Assembly: GCF_030052815.1 (NCBI RefSeq) | Contig: NC_079503.1 | Location: 55,532,735-55,596,734 of the forward strand | DNA from: Hevea brasiliensis | Taxonomy: Eukaryota; Streptophyta; Magnoliopsida; Malpighiales; Euphorbiaceae | Length of the DNA: 64,000 nucleotides | Direction: 5' to 3' | In this document: one piece after another, positions 20,940 to 32,488 of the stretch | Numbering within the stretch: position 1 is the first letter of the stretch | Layout of the letters: each line of letters opens with the position of its first letter | Notes under the pieces: model-generated | Told to the model about the DNA's origin: nothing | The model's input: only the letters and a program-made list of their open reading frames with translations | Databases searched by the model: none | Program-made: the position numbers and the translations under genes

Positions 20940-22523
20940 TGTAACACCCTCCCGGTAGCAACTCCGTACATTCTACTGTTTCGGTGACCAGTGTCGGTCC
21001 GGACAGCTAGAACGTCTGGAAAAATATTTAAACTAAAGTGAGGAACCATAATTAACTCAAATATTAATAAGAAAAATTTAGGAAAAATTTTAGAAATAAA
21101 ATACAACCAAGTTAAATGAGCCGGTGCCCAAGCGATGGGTAACCCAGAGGGAAGTTGCGGTTCTCGCAACTAGGAGCCCTAGACCCGGGGGAAAAATCAT
21201 AAAATAATTTTTGGGACTCCAGAGAAGGGTCATTGAGGTTCTTATAGCATTAGAATGCCAAGAAAATATTTAGAAAAATTTTTCAATCGATAAAGACAAT
21301 TTTGATCCGTTAAGCCAAACGGAGGGCATTTTGGTCATTTCACCTTCAGAGACGATTTTTGGCCGACTTGTCCAGTTGAGTAAATAATTAATACGACATA
21401 AAATATGAATAAATATTACTAAAAATGAAATTAAAAATGAGTAATGATGAAAAGAAAAGAAAAATCAATAAAAATCCAAATATGACATCATTATGATGTC
21501 ATTTAAAAGCTTCCACAAATCATAATTAGACAACCCTTTAATTAACCAATAAAAGAGACAAGCAAGACCAAAGAATTAAAAATACAATCTGCCATTCTTC
21601 TTCCCCAACCAGCCGAACCCATGCCCTTGCCCTAAACCACCATTAACACTCCATCAAGCTCCATTTCCCCTCTTCATTCCACCATAAAATCCCTTCTTCT
21701 CTTCATTAAAATTTGTCCACTCATCTTGGGAGAGTGTTTGGCAGCCTAGAAAAGGAGAGAAAGTGAACATTAAACTTGGGAAAAATCTGCCACTTAAAGG
21801 GTAGTGCATATATGTATTTAAAACTCATTAATTCCATGATTGAGACTTGTAATAGGTAAGAAATTGTGAAATAAATGAACAAATTCATGTGTATGTCCAC
21901 CATAAAATTCGGCAGCCCTATTGAAGGAATAGGAATGAGTGTTTTGTTGGACTTAGAGTGGACTAGAAATGATGTTTAAGATATATATCTACATGGATAT
22001 TGAATTGGTATGCTAACTAAGGCGTCTTGTAGAAATCATAATGTGAAGCTAGGGTTTTAGGAGTAAGATGTAGACATGACTTATGAATTTGTTAAAGAAC
22101 ATTCTAATGGTCAATTAGTGACCATTTGAGGAAATTTGACCATAATTGGGATTGAAATATAGCATGGCAAAGTGAATGAGTATGCTGCCTAGGGACAACA
22201 GCATGATGGTTGTGATTCCAGCCCACTTACACAGCCATAACTTTGGCTGTGTAGGTCCAATTGGTGCTTGGCCAATTGGACATGAAACTAGGCTTATAGT
22301 GGCACATTTTTTCTGAAGAAATCATGCCCAAAAGACCAAAGCAAGTGGACCAAAAGTTGGCCCCAATCCGGACACCCTGCAACAGCACCTGCAGAAATGT
22401 CCAAATGAACAGTAACTGTTCATTTGGCCATAATTCACTGTAGATTTGGTCAATTGACCTGAAATTTTTGCAACAACAAGTTAAGACATAGACAAACTTT
22501 CATGCAGGAACCTACCCCAAATT

Positions 22524-24613
22524 TGTTAGTAGTATGCCCTAGAGCATATCATTTAGTATGTATCTTGTACATATTTTTAATAATAAAAGGCATTTCCACT
22601 TTTCCGTTTACATAATATATTTATGTGTAATAGAAAAGGTCCATTGATATTTTGTTAGAAATATTATTCTTAAGTTGTTAAGAATATGAGTGACAATATT
22701 TCTAGCACAAAGTATCATAAATAGGTTCACAATCGAGGATACTTCATAATAAGGACATGACTTATCCAGAAAGATTGTATTCATGTTTGTTCCCAAGTTA
22801 TTTATATGAGATATAAATAAGATGGAATGGTGAGTCTCATGCCATATAACAAACTTGATAGGCACTTATAAATGATAAGTAGGCTGAACCAGTGACACTT
22901 ATGACAAGCACATGGAGTTTACTCTTGTCAATGTTTTGTCATAAATCATATCGATGCATATAATCTTTAGACTGAGATATAGCAGTTATCTTGTATATAG
23001 GTAGTTTGAGTTTGATACTGCTTTCATACTTGTACTATGTATGGGTATAAGGGCATGTGTTGGCTCCTGCTAGTTATATATGGAGGTAGGTGTTGATCAA
23101 GATGGAATCTGTTCCTCTAAGTAAATAGAGATAAAATCCTATGTTCATTTAATTGTTCTTGATGTTTCAAGTTCCTGTCGGAGACAGATAGATTTATTCG
23201 TAAAAGAGTTTACGATGAAAAATCTTTTAATCAAGAACTGGAATTAAAAGAGAACATAATATTCATAGCAAATGGAGTTTGACATAAACCATGACTCGGC
23301 TTGAGTTGGGATTTTGTATGAGAGAGATTCTAGTGCATGGTAACATATGATTATAGGTTCATTTAAGGTAAACCTTATTACTAATTGGGTGGCCATGGCA
23401 TGCTATGCTAGGTGTTAACCATGGTCTATGAGGTTCATAAAATGATTTAGAGAAATCATTTATGGTAAGAAAGAGTTCTGATGATATTAAGAGATGATAT
23501 CATGTCTCATTGCCAATTAGTGATGAGCCTAGTAAGTCACACACATACACAAGTTATCACCTATTTAAATATGATTTAATTAATTAATTAAAGAGTTTAA
23601 TTGATTAATTAAATAGATTTGGTTTGCAATTAAATTGCAAAGTCCCTAGCATGACTTGAAACCAAATCTAGATTATTGGATGTGTAGTATAAATTAAATT
23701 TATATTTAAAGTGTTTAAATATGAATTTAATTGACATAGAGATTAATTAATTAATTTATATTTGATATAAATTAATTAGAAGAAGAAAATAATTATTTTG
23801 GGTTAAGAACTCAAAATTAAGACACGAGGCATTTTGGTCATTTCACGATTGTGACACGTGGAACCATGAGATGGTGACACATGGCATAACACATAAGCTT
23901 GCCAATTGTTTTTTAATCATGTAAGATGATTAAAATCAAGATTAAATATAGGTTTGACACTTGGCACAATGTGATTGGGTCACTTAAACCTAGAGCTAAT
24001 CAAAATGTGACATGTGGCTAGGGTTTAATGTGTTAACCTAGCTATTTAAGTGTGGTTATGAAAAGAAAACATAACCAGCAGCCTCTCCTCTCAATTGTCA
24101 CGCCACTTTGAGCCTCTCCAGCTATTTCTCTTCATCTCTCATCAATTCAAAGAGATTAGCCATCAATCTATTGAATTAAGAACACTAGAAATTGTTTCTA
24201 GTGTCCTGTTTACATCTCTAATCTCTTAAAAGGCAGAACTTGAATTTCTAATTAATAGAAAAGGCTTTAAAAGCTGTTCAAGGGTTGCCATAGGTGTTCT
24301 TGGTGTGGACAAGCTAGAGGGACAACATCTGGTGTCCTGAAGACGAATCTCAAAGGCGCAGACACACTGCAGCACATCAAGAGGTTAGTGTAATCGTTCT
24401 TGATTTAATCTAGGGTTCTAAAATTAATCTGATTAATTTTAAAATCTTAAATGGCAAATACATATCCAAAAACATATTAAAAGAGTTTTAATATGTTGTT
24501 TATCATTGAAATCAAATAGATAAAAATAAATCTTGCATGGTGCATGTGACCCTAGGTGAAAATTTTTGAATTCAATGGTATAATCTTGTGTTTTTCACGC
24601 TTCCGTTCCTTCA
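22524..24613 (+). repeat. Copia A 5' LTR (2090 bp)
   Basis: It begins TGTTAGTAGTATGCC and ends CGTTCCTTCA, followed by the primer site. TATTTAAG at 24043-24050 is a TATA-like candidate. A donor-like site GAG/GTTAGTG has its intron side at 24384, about 340 bases after the TATA-like box. Confidence 0.93.
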
Positions 24614-24615
24614 AT

Positions 24616-24627
24616 TGGTATCAGAGC
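24616..24627 (+). other. Primer binding site, copia A (tRNA-Met type)
   Basis: TGGTATCAGAGC starts two bases after the LTR end and is complementary to the initiator tRNA-Met 3' end. Confidence 0.93.
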
Positions 24628-24881
24628 CACTATATTTGCCATTTAGATTGTTGATTATATAATTTAATTGTGTGTTTGATCATGAGATCAAGAGATTCAT
24701 TGCTGGTTGGATCATGAGATGTGGCGTCACACATGGTGAAGCCACCATTGGTGGCGGCAACAATGGTTCCTTGGGTGGTTCAAGGTTTGGCTTTTAATTC
24801 TGCAATTGTTGTATGATCTAAGGCCTATTCTTTGACTAATTAAAGTGTTTAATTAGTTGTTTTAATCACACAATTAAATTA

Positions 24882-25225
24882 TGATTCAAATCAGAATTTT
24901 AAAAATTGTTTGAATGTGATTCAAATCTGAATTTTAAAAGTTGTTTGAATGTGATTCAAATCTGAATTTTAAAGTTGTTTGAATCATATTTAAATCTGAT
25001 TTTTTAAAATTGATTCAATAAAATTCAGATCTGATTTTTAAAAAATATTTGAATGTGATTCAAATCTGATTTTTTAAAAAATGTTTGAATGTGATTCAAA
25101 TCTGAATTTTTGAAGTTGTTTGAATGTGATTCAAATCTGAATTTTTAAATTTGTTTGAATGAGATTCAAATCTGAATTTTTAAATTTATTTGAATCATAT
25201 TCAAATCTGGATTTTTAAGTTGAAT
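24882..25225 (+). repeat. Hairpin-unit minisatellite in copia A leader
   Basis: About nine tandem units of roughly 33-38 bp share a core TTTGAATGTGATTCAAATCT and a T/A-rich spacer. Most units contain a perfect 7-bp inverted repeat (TTTGAAT/ATTCAAA) around a 3-base loop. The array lies between the primer site and gag. Copia B has only one or two such units at the matching place (near 43960-44010), so the array expanded in copia A. Confidence 0.85.
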
Positions 25226-26396
25226 ATGAGATATTCAATTTAATTTTAGTATGTATGTTTTATTTAATTGTTAAATAGTGATATGCATGATGGATGATCA
25301 TGGAGTATAAAAGACCAATGTGATTGGATTTATTTCTTTTATGTTTCTTTGGGATTGTAAATTAATTAATTTATTTTAATTTATTTTGGGCATGTATTAT
25401 TAAGTTTGTAATATTTTTTGGGTTGTAATTTCATTTATTTAAGTTCTTGTAAATTCGCCTTGGTATGCCAAGGATTACTATGTAATATTGGATTGCAAGA
25501 AGTTCAAGGAGGTCAAGAGCATTGGTGGGACCAGTGGGAGGAATTCAATATCAAGTGTTGATTATGTACTCCTTCAGCAACTCTTGTAAAATAAATGAAT
25601 GAAATGCACCTAGGAATGCCCTGATTCAATTCTCGGTGGCTCAGAATTGAATCCCTTAGAAAGTCCATGATCATACCATATTTACTGCTTATCCATGAAT
25701 GCATGAGATGTATGGGAATGTATGCAATTATATGATATATGCATGCAAAATGGATAATGTGCAAAGTGAGACCTTAATAGTAATTAGGATGGCTATAAAA
25801 TCTTCCAAACAAATGATTAAGTTGGAAATGCTATAATTAAAGTAATTATAACATAAGCCCTCCATTGGGGCAATTATTTTAAGAAATTTTAAATAGTTGC
25901 ATGAGATGCAATTAATTTAAGAGATTTTCTTAAGAATAATTGTTAAGCATGAGATGTTGTAAATATGTAAATGGTTTGGTGGCCAATATTGGATGTACCT
26001 GAGGACATTAAAATTATTTGCATAATTATCGCTCAATGGGATCAACTTAACTAATGCAAGATAAGTCAATAATGGATGTACCTGAGATTTTGAGCATTAG
26101 GGGCTAGGTAAAGGATTGAACCTCACATGAGATGTGATGGGCAAGGAGTTGCTCACTTATAGTTTATTGTAATTCCAATAATGGATGTACTGAGGATGAT
26201 CAATAGAATTATAAGAATTCAATCACCCACTAGAAATCCATCCAACTAGGATTTCTGTTTTCTACTTTGGAAGTGTAGGATTCGCTAAGTTAGTGGGAGG
26301 ACCAATTTGATTAAAAGACCATAATCATTTTGGTTAATTACATGATACATTTACTAATTAATCTGGTTATTTTCTTCAGTTAATTTTCTGATAAAA
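25226..26396 (+). other. Copia A untranslated leader with three copies of a 13-bp motif
   Basis: I see no coding frame. The motif GGATGTACCTGAG, preceded by CAATA(A/T)T, occurs three times (about 25983-26006, 26068-26087 and 26175-26195, the last missing one C). The same three copies are kept in reverse orientation in copia B near 42981, 43092 and 43174. The leader ends with a T-rich, splice-acceptor-like TTTTCTTCAG (26370-26379), 17 bases before the gag ATG. Confidence 0.65.
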
Positions 26397-27345
26397 ATGA
26401 GTACAAAACAACCACCACCATCCAATATCCTTACAAGCATACTTGATCACAACAGTTGACAGGACCTAATGTCATGCGATTGGCTAAGAAATTTGAAACT
26501 TGTCTGAACCTTGAACATATAGGATATGTTCTAGATTCAAATGTTCTGGTCCCTTACCTCCAGAGGCCACACAAGAGGAACATGAAACTTTGGACAAGTG
26601 GAAGGAGCATGATATGAGAGCTAAGTGTTACATGCTTGCTTCTATGAGTAATGAGTTCTGAAGCAACATGAGAACATGCAGAGTGCGATCGAGATCCTCC
26701 TTCACCTACAAGAGTTGTATGGTGAGCACAAAGCAGAATGCTAGGTATGAGATATCTAGACAGTTATTCCGTATGAGGATGTCCGAGGGCAGTATGTTGG
26801 GGATCATGTCCACAAGATGATTCGGTGATTGAGCGGTTGGAACATCTTGACTTCAACATGGATTTCCAACTACAAACGGATTTGATCCTTGAGTCCCTTC
26901 ACGAGTCTTTTGGGAATTTTGTGACAAATTTCCATATGACTAAACAGAATGCACCTTAGCTGAATTACTCAACATCTGGTTATTGCCCAAAAGAATATGC
27001 CGTGCAATAAAGGAAAAGAGGTAGCTTTGGTTGCATCTTCTTCTGTGGAAAGTCCAACAAGAAGAAGAAGGGCAATAAGAAAAGAAACCTCGATTCTGGT
27101 CCTTCAAGAAAATAGCTAAGCAGAAAAGGAAGACTAAAGGCGATGGAGGCAAAGGAAAGTGTTTCCACTACCAAAAGGATGGGCCTTTGGAAAAGGAACC
27201 GCCTGAGTATCTTGTTTCTCTGAAGGACAAGAAGGATACACCTTCGGAAGGTATGTCCATTTCGTGTTATTTAGATTCGATGATACTTATAGTTCATTTC
27301 TGACTTGGGTTTTAGATCTGGTGCAGTTCTCACATTTCTAATGAT
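26397..27345 (+). pseudogene. Copia A gag and protease, inactivated
   Basis: The start is MSTKQPPPSNILTSILDHNS followed at once by TGA. Recognisable gag peptides then appear in shifting frames (for example around LNLEHIGYVLDSN, HDMRAKCYMLASMSNE and YEISRQLFRMRMSE), so several indels have accumulated. The zinc knuckle near 27160 reads CFHYQKDGP and has lost its second Cys and its His. The protease start near 27308-27340 shows WVLD followed by a frameshift where TGAS is expected, so the active site is gone. Gag would form the particle and bind RNA, and protease would mature it. Confidence 0.82.
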
Positions 27346-28461
27346 ATGCAAGAACTAGCAAACAGTAGCAGCTTGCGTTCTAAAGATATTAGAGTCCGGA
27401 TTGGCAATGGCTCAACTATTGAAGCTTTAGCCATAGGATCTAAATCTTTTTACATGTTTGGACATGTTTTGTGTTTGGATAATATTTTATATGTACCTGA
27501 TGCTTTTAAGAACATCATTTCTATATCTAGTTTGACTAGAAATGGCTATGAATTTCAGTTCACAGATGATGTTTGCAATATTTATTTTGGAAATAAATAT
27601 GTTGGTTTGGGTTATATGAATGATGGTCTTTATTATTTGGATAATAATGACAAACACAAATTGAATGCAAGTGATCTAAAAGAATACAATGCCATGGTGA
27701 AAACCAACTCAAGTTCAAAATATATTTGGCACTTAAGGTTATGTCATGTTGCAGAAGATAGGATTGCAAAATTGGAGAAAATGGGGATTCTATCCTCATT
27801 GGGCTCTGAGCCTACTCCAACTTGTGAATCTTGCCTTCAAGGCAAAATGACTAGATCACCCTTTGTTGGACAAGGGCTAAGAGTTGAAAATATTTTGGAG
27901 CTAATACATAGTGATGTATGTGGTCCATTTAAAGAAATGGCTAGAGGGGGTTTTCATTATTTTATTACCTTTACTGATGATAAATCAAGGTTTGGGTATT
28001 TGTATTTGATGAAATACAAACATGAATCTTTTGAAAAGTTCAAAGAATTTAAATCTGAAGTAGAAAATCAAACAGGAAAGAATATTAAAGCTCTTCGATC
28101 AGATCGTGCAGGTGAATATTTGAGTACTGAATTTGATGAATACTTGAGAGAGCATGGCATTGTTTCTCAGCTGACTCCTCCAGGTACGCCACAGTTGAAT
28201 GGTGTATCTGAAAGGAGAAATCGTACCCTATTGGATATGGTACGTAGTATGATGAGCTATACTGATATGCCAATCTCCTTTTGGGGATTTGCATTAGAAT
28301 CAGCTTTATATATTCTGAATAGGATTCCATCAAAATCAGTTTCTTCCACACCTTATGAGATATGGCATGGAAGAAAACCAAGTCTTAAGCATGTTAAGAT
28401 TTGGGGTTGTCCAGCTTATATCAAAAAGCTAAACACTGATAAATTGGAGACCGGATCGTAA
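27346..28461 (+). CDS. Copia A integrase (GAG-pre-integrase plus rve core), 371 aa
   Basis: The frame holds the N-terminal HHCC zinc domain (His codons at 27730 and 27745, Cys codons at 27823 and 27832), with the usual WHLRLGH written WHLRLCH. The D,D35E core follows: Asp at 27913 (HSDVCGPF), Asp at 28102 (RSDRAGEY) and Glu at 28210 (NGVSERRNR). All three catalytic residues and their spacing are kept. It would insert copia cDNA into the chromosome. The Met at 27346 sits just after the broken protease and is only the first Met of this frame. The frame ends at TAA 28459-28461 through a small indel near 28450-28460, and homology goes on in another frame. Confidence 0.92.
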   Translation: MQELANSSSLRSKDIRVRIGNGSTIEALAIGSKSFYMFGHVLCLDNILYVPDAFKNIISISSLTRNGYEFQFTDDVCNIYFGNKYVGLGYMNDGLYYLDNNDKHKLNASDLKEYNAMVKTNSSSKYIWHLRLCHVAEDRIAKLEKMGILSSLGSEPTPTCESCLQGKMTRSPFVGQGLRVENILELIHSDVCGPFKEMARGGFHYFITFTDDKSRFGYLYLMKYKHESFEKFKEFKSEVENQTGKNIKALRSDRAGEYLSTEFDEYLREHGIVSQLTPPGTPQLNGVSERRNRTLLDMVRSMMSYTDMPISFWGFALESALYILNRIPSKSVSSTPYEIWHGRKPSLKHVKIWGCPAYIKKLNTDKLETGS

Positions 28462-28511
28462 AAGGTCGATTTGTTGGATATCCAAAAGATAGTTTTGGAT
28501 ATTATTTTTAT

Positions 28512-29189
28512 TTGCCTACTTCACAAAAGGTTGTGATAAGTAGAGATGCCACATTTCTTGAACAACAGTTTGTTCAAGAAGGAGGCAAAGGAAGGCAAAT
28601 AGAGTTAGAATTGGAGAATTTTGACCAACCAACAGATCAGATGGATATAAATCCATCTAGTCAACCTATACCCATTGATGAAACATCTACAGCTGTTCCT
28701 CGTAGAACAACCAGGGTATCTCACCCACCAGTGAGATATGGTTTTCTTCATGAAGAAGAACAAGAGTTGTCTACTCATGAAGAAGTAGATCATGGAGATG
28801 ATCCACTTACCTATGAAGAAGCTATATCAGATATAAACTCTTCAAAATGGATTGATGCTATGAAATCTGAGATTGATTCCATGTATAAGAATCAAGTTTG
28901 GGATCTTGTTGACCCACCTGAAGGTATTGTACCTATAGGGAACAAATGGGCTTTCAAGAAGAAAATTGGTTCTAATGGAAAGGTAGAGACCTATAAGGCA
29001 AGGCTAGTAGCGAAAGGGTTTCGCCAAAGGCAAGGAATAGACTATGAGGAGACTTTCTCGCCTGTTGCCATGCTTAAATCAATTAGGATTTTATTAGCAA
29101 TAGTTGCATACTATGATTTTGAGATTTGGCAGATGGATGTCAAAACAGCTTTTCTCAATGGATACATTGAAGAAAACATTTTCATGTAA
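28512..29189 (+). CDS. Copia A integrase C-terminus and RT N-terminal half
   Basis: The frame begins MPTSQKVVISRDATFLEQQ, the usual end of the copia integrase C-terminal region. A Ser/Thr/Pro-rich linker follows, then reverse transcriptase from KWIDAMKSEIDSMYKNQVW through NKWAFKKKIGSNGK, RLVAKGFRQRQGIDYEETF and WQMDVKTAFLNGYI. It stops at TAA 29187-29189, where the same frame continues with QPRGFESQ. A CAA-to-TAA change at one codon is the simplest explanation. Confidence 0.9.
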   Translation: MPTSQKVVISRDATFLEQQFVQEGGKGRQIELELENFDQPTDQMDINPSSQPIPIDETSTAVPRRTTRVSHPPVRYGFLHEEEQELSTHEEVDHGDDPLTYEEAISDINSSKWIDAMKSEIDSMYKNQVWDLVDPPEGIVPIGNKWAFKKKIGSNGKVETYKARLVAKGFRQRQGIDYEETFSPVAMLKSIRILLAIVAYYDFEIWQMDVKTAFLNGYIEENIFM

Positions 29190-29255
29190 CAACCTAGGGG
29201 ATTTGAATCCCAAGATGGTTCCAAGGTATGCAAGCTAAAGCGATCCATTTATGGG

Positions 29256-30116
29256 TTGAAACAAGTTTCGAGGAGTTGGAACATCTGTTTTGATGAAGCC
29301 ATTAAATCCTTTGGTTTTATCAAAAATGAGGATGAGCCATGTGTATATAAGAAGGTTAGTGACAGAGCTATCACTTTCCTTGTCTTATATGTGGATGACA
29401 TAATGTTGATAGGTAATGACACAGGTATGTTGACAACTATAAGGGTATGGTTGTCAAATACATTCTCCATGAAAGACTTAGGGGAGGCAACCTATATTCT
29501 TGGGATTCGCATCTATAGAGATAGAGCGAAAAGAATAATTGGTTTATCCCAAAGTCTATACTTGGAAAAGGTGTTAAATAGGTTTAACATGCTTGATTCC
29601 AAGAGAGGATTGTTACCAGTGAGACATGGTATCCACCTTTCTAAAGAGATGTCTCCAAAGACACCTGAAGAAAGAGATAAGATGGCCAGGATTCCATATG
29701 CTTCGGCTATTGGAAGTTTAATGTATGCAATGTTGTGTACTAGGCCGGATATCGCATATGCTGTTAGTTTGACTAGCAGGTATCAATCCAATCCAGGTTT
29801 GGAACACTGGATAGCTGTCAAGAATATCCTTAAGTACTTGAGAAGAACTAAGGATTTATTCTTGATTTATGGAGGTGGAGACTTACAATTGGATGGTATA
29901 TTGATTCTGATTTCCAATCAGATATCGATGATAGAAAGTCTACCTCTGGATATGTGTTCATTTGTAATGGAGGTGCAGTTAGTTGGAAGAGTTCCAAATA
30001 GAGCACGACTGCAGATTCCACTCGAGGTGAGTATATTCTTTGCATCGAATCTTTGCAAAGGAAGCTGTTTGGATAAAGAAGTTCGTGACAGAACTTACAG
30101 TAGTTCCTTCCATTGA
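29256..30116 (+). CDS. Copia A RT C-terminal half and start of RNase H
   Basis: This is in the same frame as 28512-29189. It contains the catalytic YVDD at 29388-29399, the [15 protein letters not shown] segment and [20 protein letters not shown], all typical of copia RT and its connection. A frameshift near 29890 puts the start of RNase H out of frame, so the last 70 or so residues are not homologous. Confidence 0.9.
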   Translation: MKQVSRSWNICFDEAIKSFGFIKNEDEPCVYKKVSDRAITFLVLYVDDIMLIGNDTGMLTTIRVWLSNTFSMKDLGEATYILGIRIYRDRAKRIIGLSQSLYLEKVLNRFNMLDSKRGLLPVRHGIHLSKEMSPKTPEERDKMARIPYASAIGSLMYAMLCTRPDIAYAVSLTSRYQSNPGLEHWIAVKNILKYLRRTKDLFLIYGGGDLQLDGILILISNQISMIESLPLDMCSFVMEVQLVGRVPNRARLQIPLEVSIFFASNLCKGSCLDKEVRDRTYSSSFH

Positions 30117-30372
30117 GTCAGCAGTTCCATTACACTGTGACAACAATGGAGCAGTCATACAGGCTAAGGAACCAAGGTCTCACCAGAATTCCAAACACTT
30201 AGAAAGGCGCTACCACATTATCAGAGAAATAGTTGGGCGAGGCGATGTAGCCATGCAGAAAATAGCATCAGCTGAAAATCCAGCTGATCCATTCACTAAG
30301 CCTATGTCACAGACTCAGTTAGACCGACATCTTGAGAAGATAGGTCTAAGATATTGTAATGAATGGCTCTAG
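30040..30372 (+). CDS. Copia A RNase H C-terminal part
   Basis: The frame reads [20 protein letters not shown], then HCDNNGAVIQAKEPRSHQNS, KHLERRYHIIREIVGRG and ENPADPFTKPM, ending with the GLRYCNEWL terminus at TAG 30370-30372. The CDNNGA Asp and the HxxxRYH motif are kept. Together with the out-of-frame part at 29890-30040 it makes up the RNase H domain that removes the RNA strand during cDNA synthesis. Confidence 0.9.
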   Translation: MHRIFAKEAVWIKKFVTELTVVPSIESAVPLHCDNNGAVIQAKEPRSHQNSKHLERRYHIIREIVGRGDVAMQKIASAENPADPFTKPMSQTQLDRHLEKIGLRYCNEWL

Positions 30373-30386
30373 TGCTAGTGGGAGAT
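30373..30386 (+). other. Polypurine tract, copia A
   Basis: TGCTAGTGGGAGAT lies between the RNase H stop and the TGTTAG start of the 3' LTR. The GTGGGAGA core is the typical copia plus-strand primer. Confidence 0.88.
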
Positions 30387-32488
30387 TGTTAGTAGTATGC
30401 CCTAGAGCATATCATTTAGTATGTATCTTGTACATATTTTTAATAATAAAAGGCATTTCCACTTTTCTGTTTACATAATATATTTATGTGTAATAGAAAA
30501 GGTCCATTGATATTTTGTTAGAAATATTATTCTTAAGTTGTTAAGAATATGAGTGACAATATTTCTAGCACAAAGGATCATAAATAGGTTCACAATCGAG
30601 GATACTTCATAATAAGGACATGACTTATCCAGAAAGATTGTATTCATGTTTGTTCCCAAGTTATTTATATGAGATATAAATAAGATGGAATGGTGAGTCT
30701 CATGCCATATAACAAACTTGATAGGCACTTATAAATGATAAGTAGGCCGAACCAGTGACACTTATGACAAGCACATGGAGTTTACTCTTGTCAATGTTTT
30801 GTCATAAATCATATCAGTGCATATAATCTTTAGACCTGAGATAGCACAGTTATCTTGTATATAGGTAGTTTGAGTTTGATACTGCTTTCATACTTGTACT
30901 ATGTATGGGTATATGGGCATGTGTTGGCTCCTGCTAGTTATATATGGAGGTAGGTGTTGATCAAGATGAAATCTGTTCCTCTAAGTAAATAGAGATAAAA
31001 TCCTATGTTCATTTAATTGTTCTTGATGTTTCAAGTTCCTGTCCAGGACAGATAGATTTCTTCAGAAAGAGTTTACGATGAGAAAAATCTTTTAATCAAG
31101 AACTGGAATTAAAAGAGAACATAATATTCATAGCAAATGGAGTTTGACATAAACCATGACTCGGCTTGAGTTGGGATTTTATGCAGAGAGATTCTAGTGC
31201 ATGGTAACCTATGATTATAGGTTCATTTAAGGTAAACCTTATTACTAATTGGGTGGCCATGGCATGCTATGCTAGGTGTTAACCATGGTCTATGAGGTTC
31301 ATAAAATGATTTAGAGAAATCATTTATGGTAAGAAAGAGTTCGATGATATTAAGAGTTGATATCATGTCTCATTGCCAATTAGTGATGAGCCTAGTAAGT
31401 CACACATATACACAAGTTATCACCTATTTAAATATGATTTAATTAATTAATTAAATAGTTTAATTGATTAATTAAATAGATTTGGTTTGCAATTAAATTG
31501 CAAAGTCCTAGCATGACTTGAAACCAAATCTAGATTATTGGATGTGTAGTATAAATTAAATTTATATTTAAAGTGTTTAAATATGAATTTAATTGATGAG
31601 AAATTAATTAATAGAGATTAATTAATTAATTTATATTTGATATAAATTAATTAGAAGAAGAAAATAATTATTTTGGGTAAAGAACTCAAAATAAAGACCC
31701 AGGGCCATTTTGGTCATTTCTCAGTGTGACACGTCGCACCATGAGATGGTGACACATGGCATAACACATAAGCTTGCCAAATGTTTTTTAATCATGTAAG
31801 ATGATTAAAATCAAGATTAAATATAGGTTTGACACTTGGCACAATGTGATTGGGTCACTTAAACCTAGAGCTAATCAAAAGGTGACATGTGGCTAGGGTT
31901 TAATGTGTTAACCTAGCTATTTAAGTGTGGTTATGAAAAGAAAACATATCCAGCAGCCTCTCCTCTCAATTGTCACGCCACTTTGAGCCTCTCCAGCTAT
32001 TTCTCTTCATCTCTCATCAATTCAAAGAGATTAGCCATCAATCTCTTGAATTAAGAACACTAGAAATTGTTTCTAGTGTCCTGTTTACATCTCTAATCTC
32101 TTAAAAGGCAGAACTTGAATTTCTAATTAATAGAAAAGGCTTTAAAAGCTGTTCAAGGGTTGCCATAGGTGTTCTTAGTGTGGACAAGCTAGAGGGACAA
32201 CATCTGGTGTCCTGAAGACGAATCTCAAAGGCGCAGACACGCTGCAGCACATCAAGAGGTTAGTGTAATCGTTCTTGATTTAATCTAGGGTTCTAAAATT
32301 AATCTGATTAATTTTAAAATCTTAAATAGCAAATACATATCCAAAAACATATTAAAAGAGTTTTAATATGTTGTTTATCATTGAAATCAAATAGATAAAA
32401 ATAAATCTTGCATGGTGCATGTGACCCTAGGTGAAAATTTTTGAATTCAATGGTATAATCATGTGTTTTTCACGCTTCCGTTCCTTCA
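30387..32488 (+). repeat. Copia A 3' LTR (2102 bp)
   Basis: It matches 22524-24613 almost throughout. A short A/T-rich insertion near 31600-31625 accounts for most of the length difference. It ends CTTCA at 32488, followed by AAATT. The donor-like GAG/GTTAGTG has its intron side at 32259. Confidence 0.93.

Larger units (their letters stand above)
22524..32488 (+). mobile_element. Ty1/copia element 'copia A', nearly complete, TSD AAATT
   Basis: This 9965-bp element is flanked by AAATT (22519-22523 and 32489-32493). LTRs of 2090 and 2102 bp have TGTTAG...CTTCA ends. The primer site is at 24616, gag starts at 26397, and the order gag-protease-integrase-RT-RNase H is that of Ty1/copia. The polypurine tract precedes the 3' LTR. 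The LTRs are very similar, differing by scattered bases and a small indel near 31600, so the insertion is fairly recent. Gag and protease are badly broken, and pol carries one nonsense codon and a few frameshifts. The long LTR and long leader are compatible with the Angela/TAR side of the copia tree, but I cannot place the lineage firmly. Confidence 0.94.

Noticed and set aside
24882..25225. CRISPR-like array
   Set aside because: Units are contiguous, variable in length and lack unique spacers. This is plant DNA and the array is a minisatellite in a retrotransposon leader.
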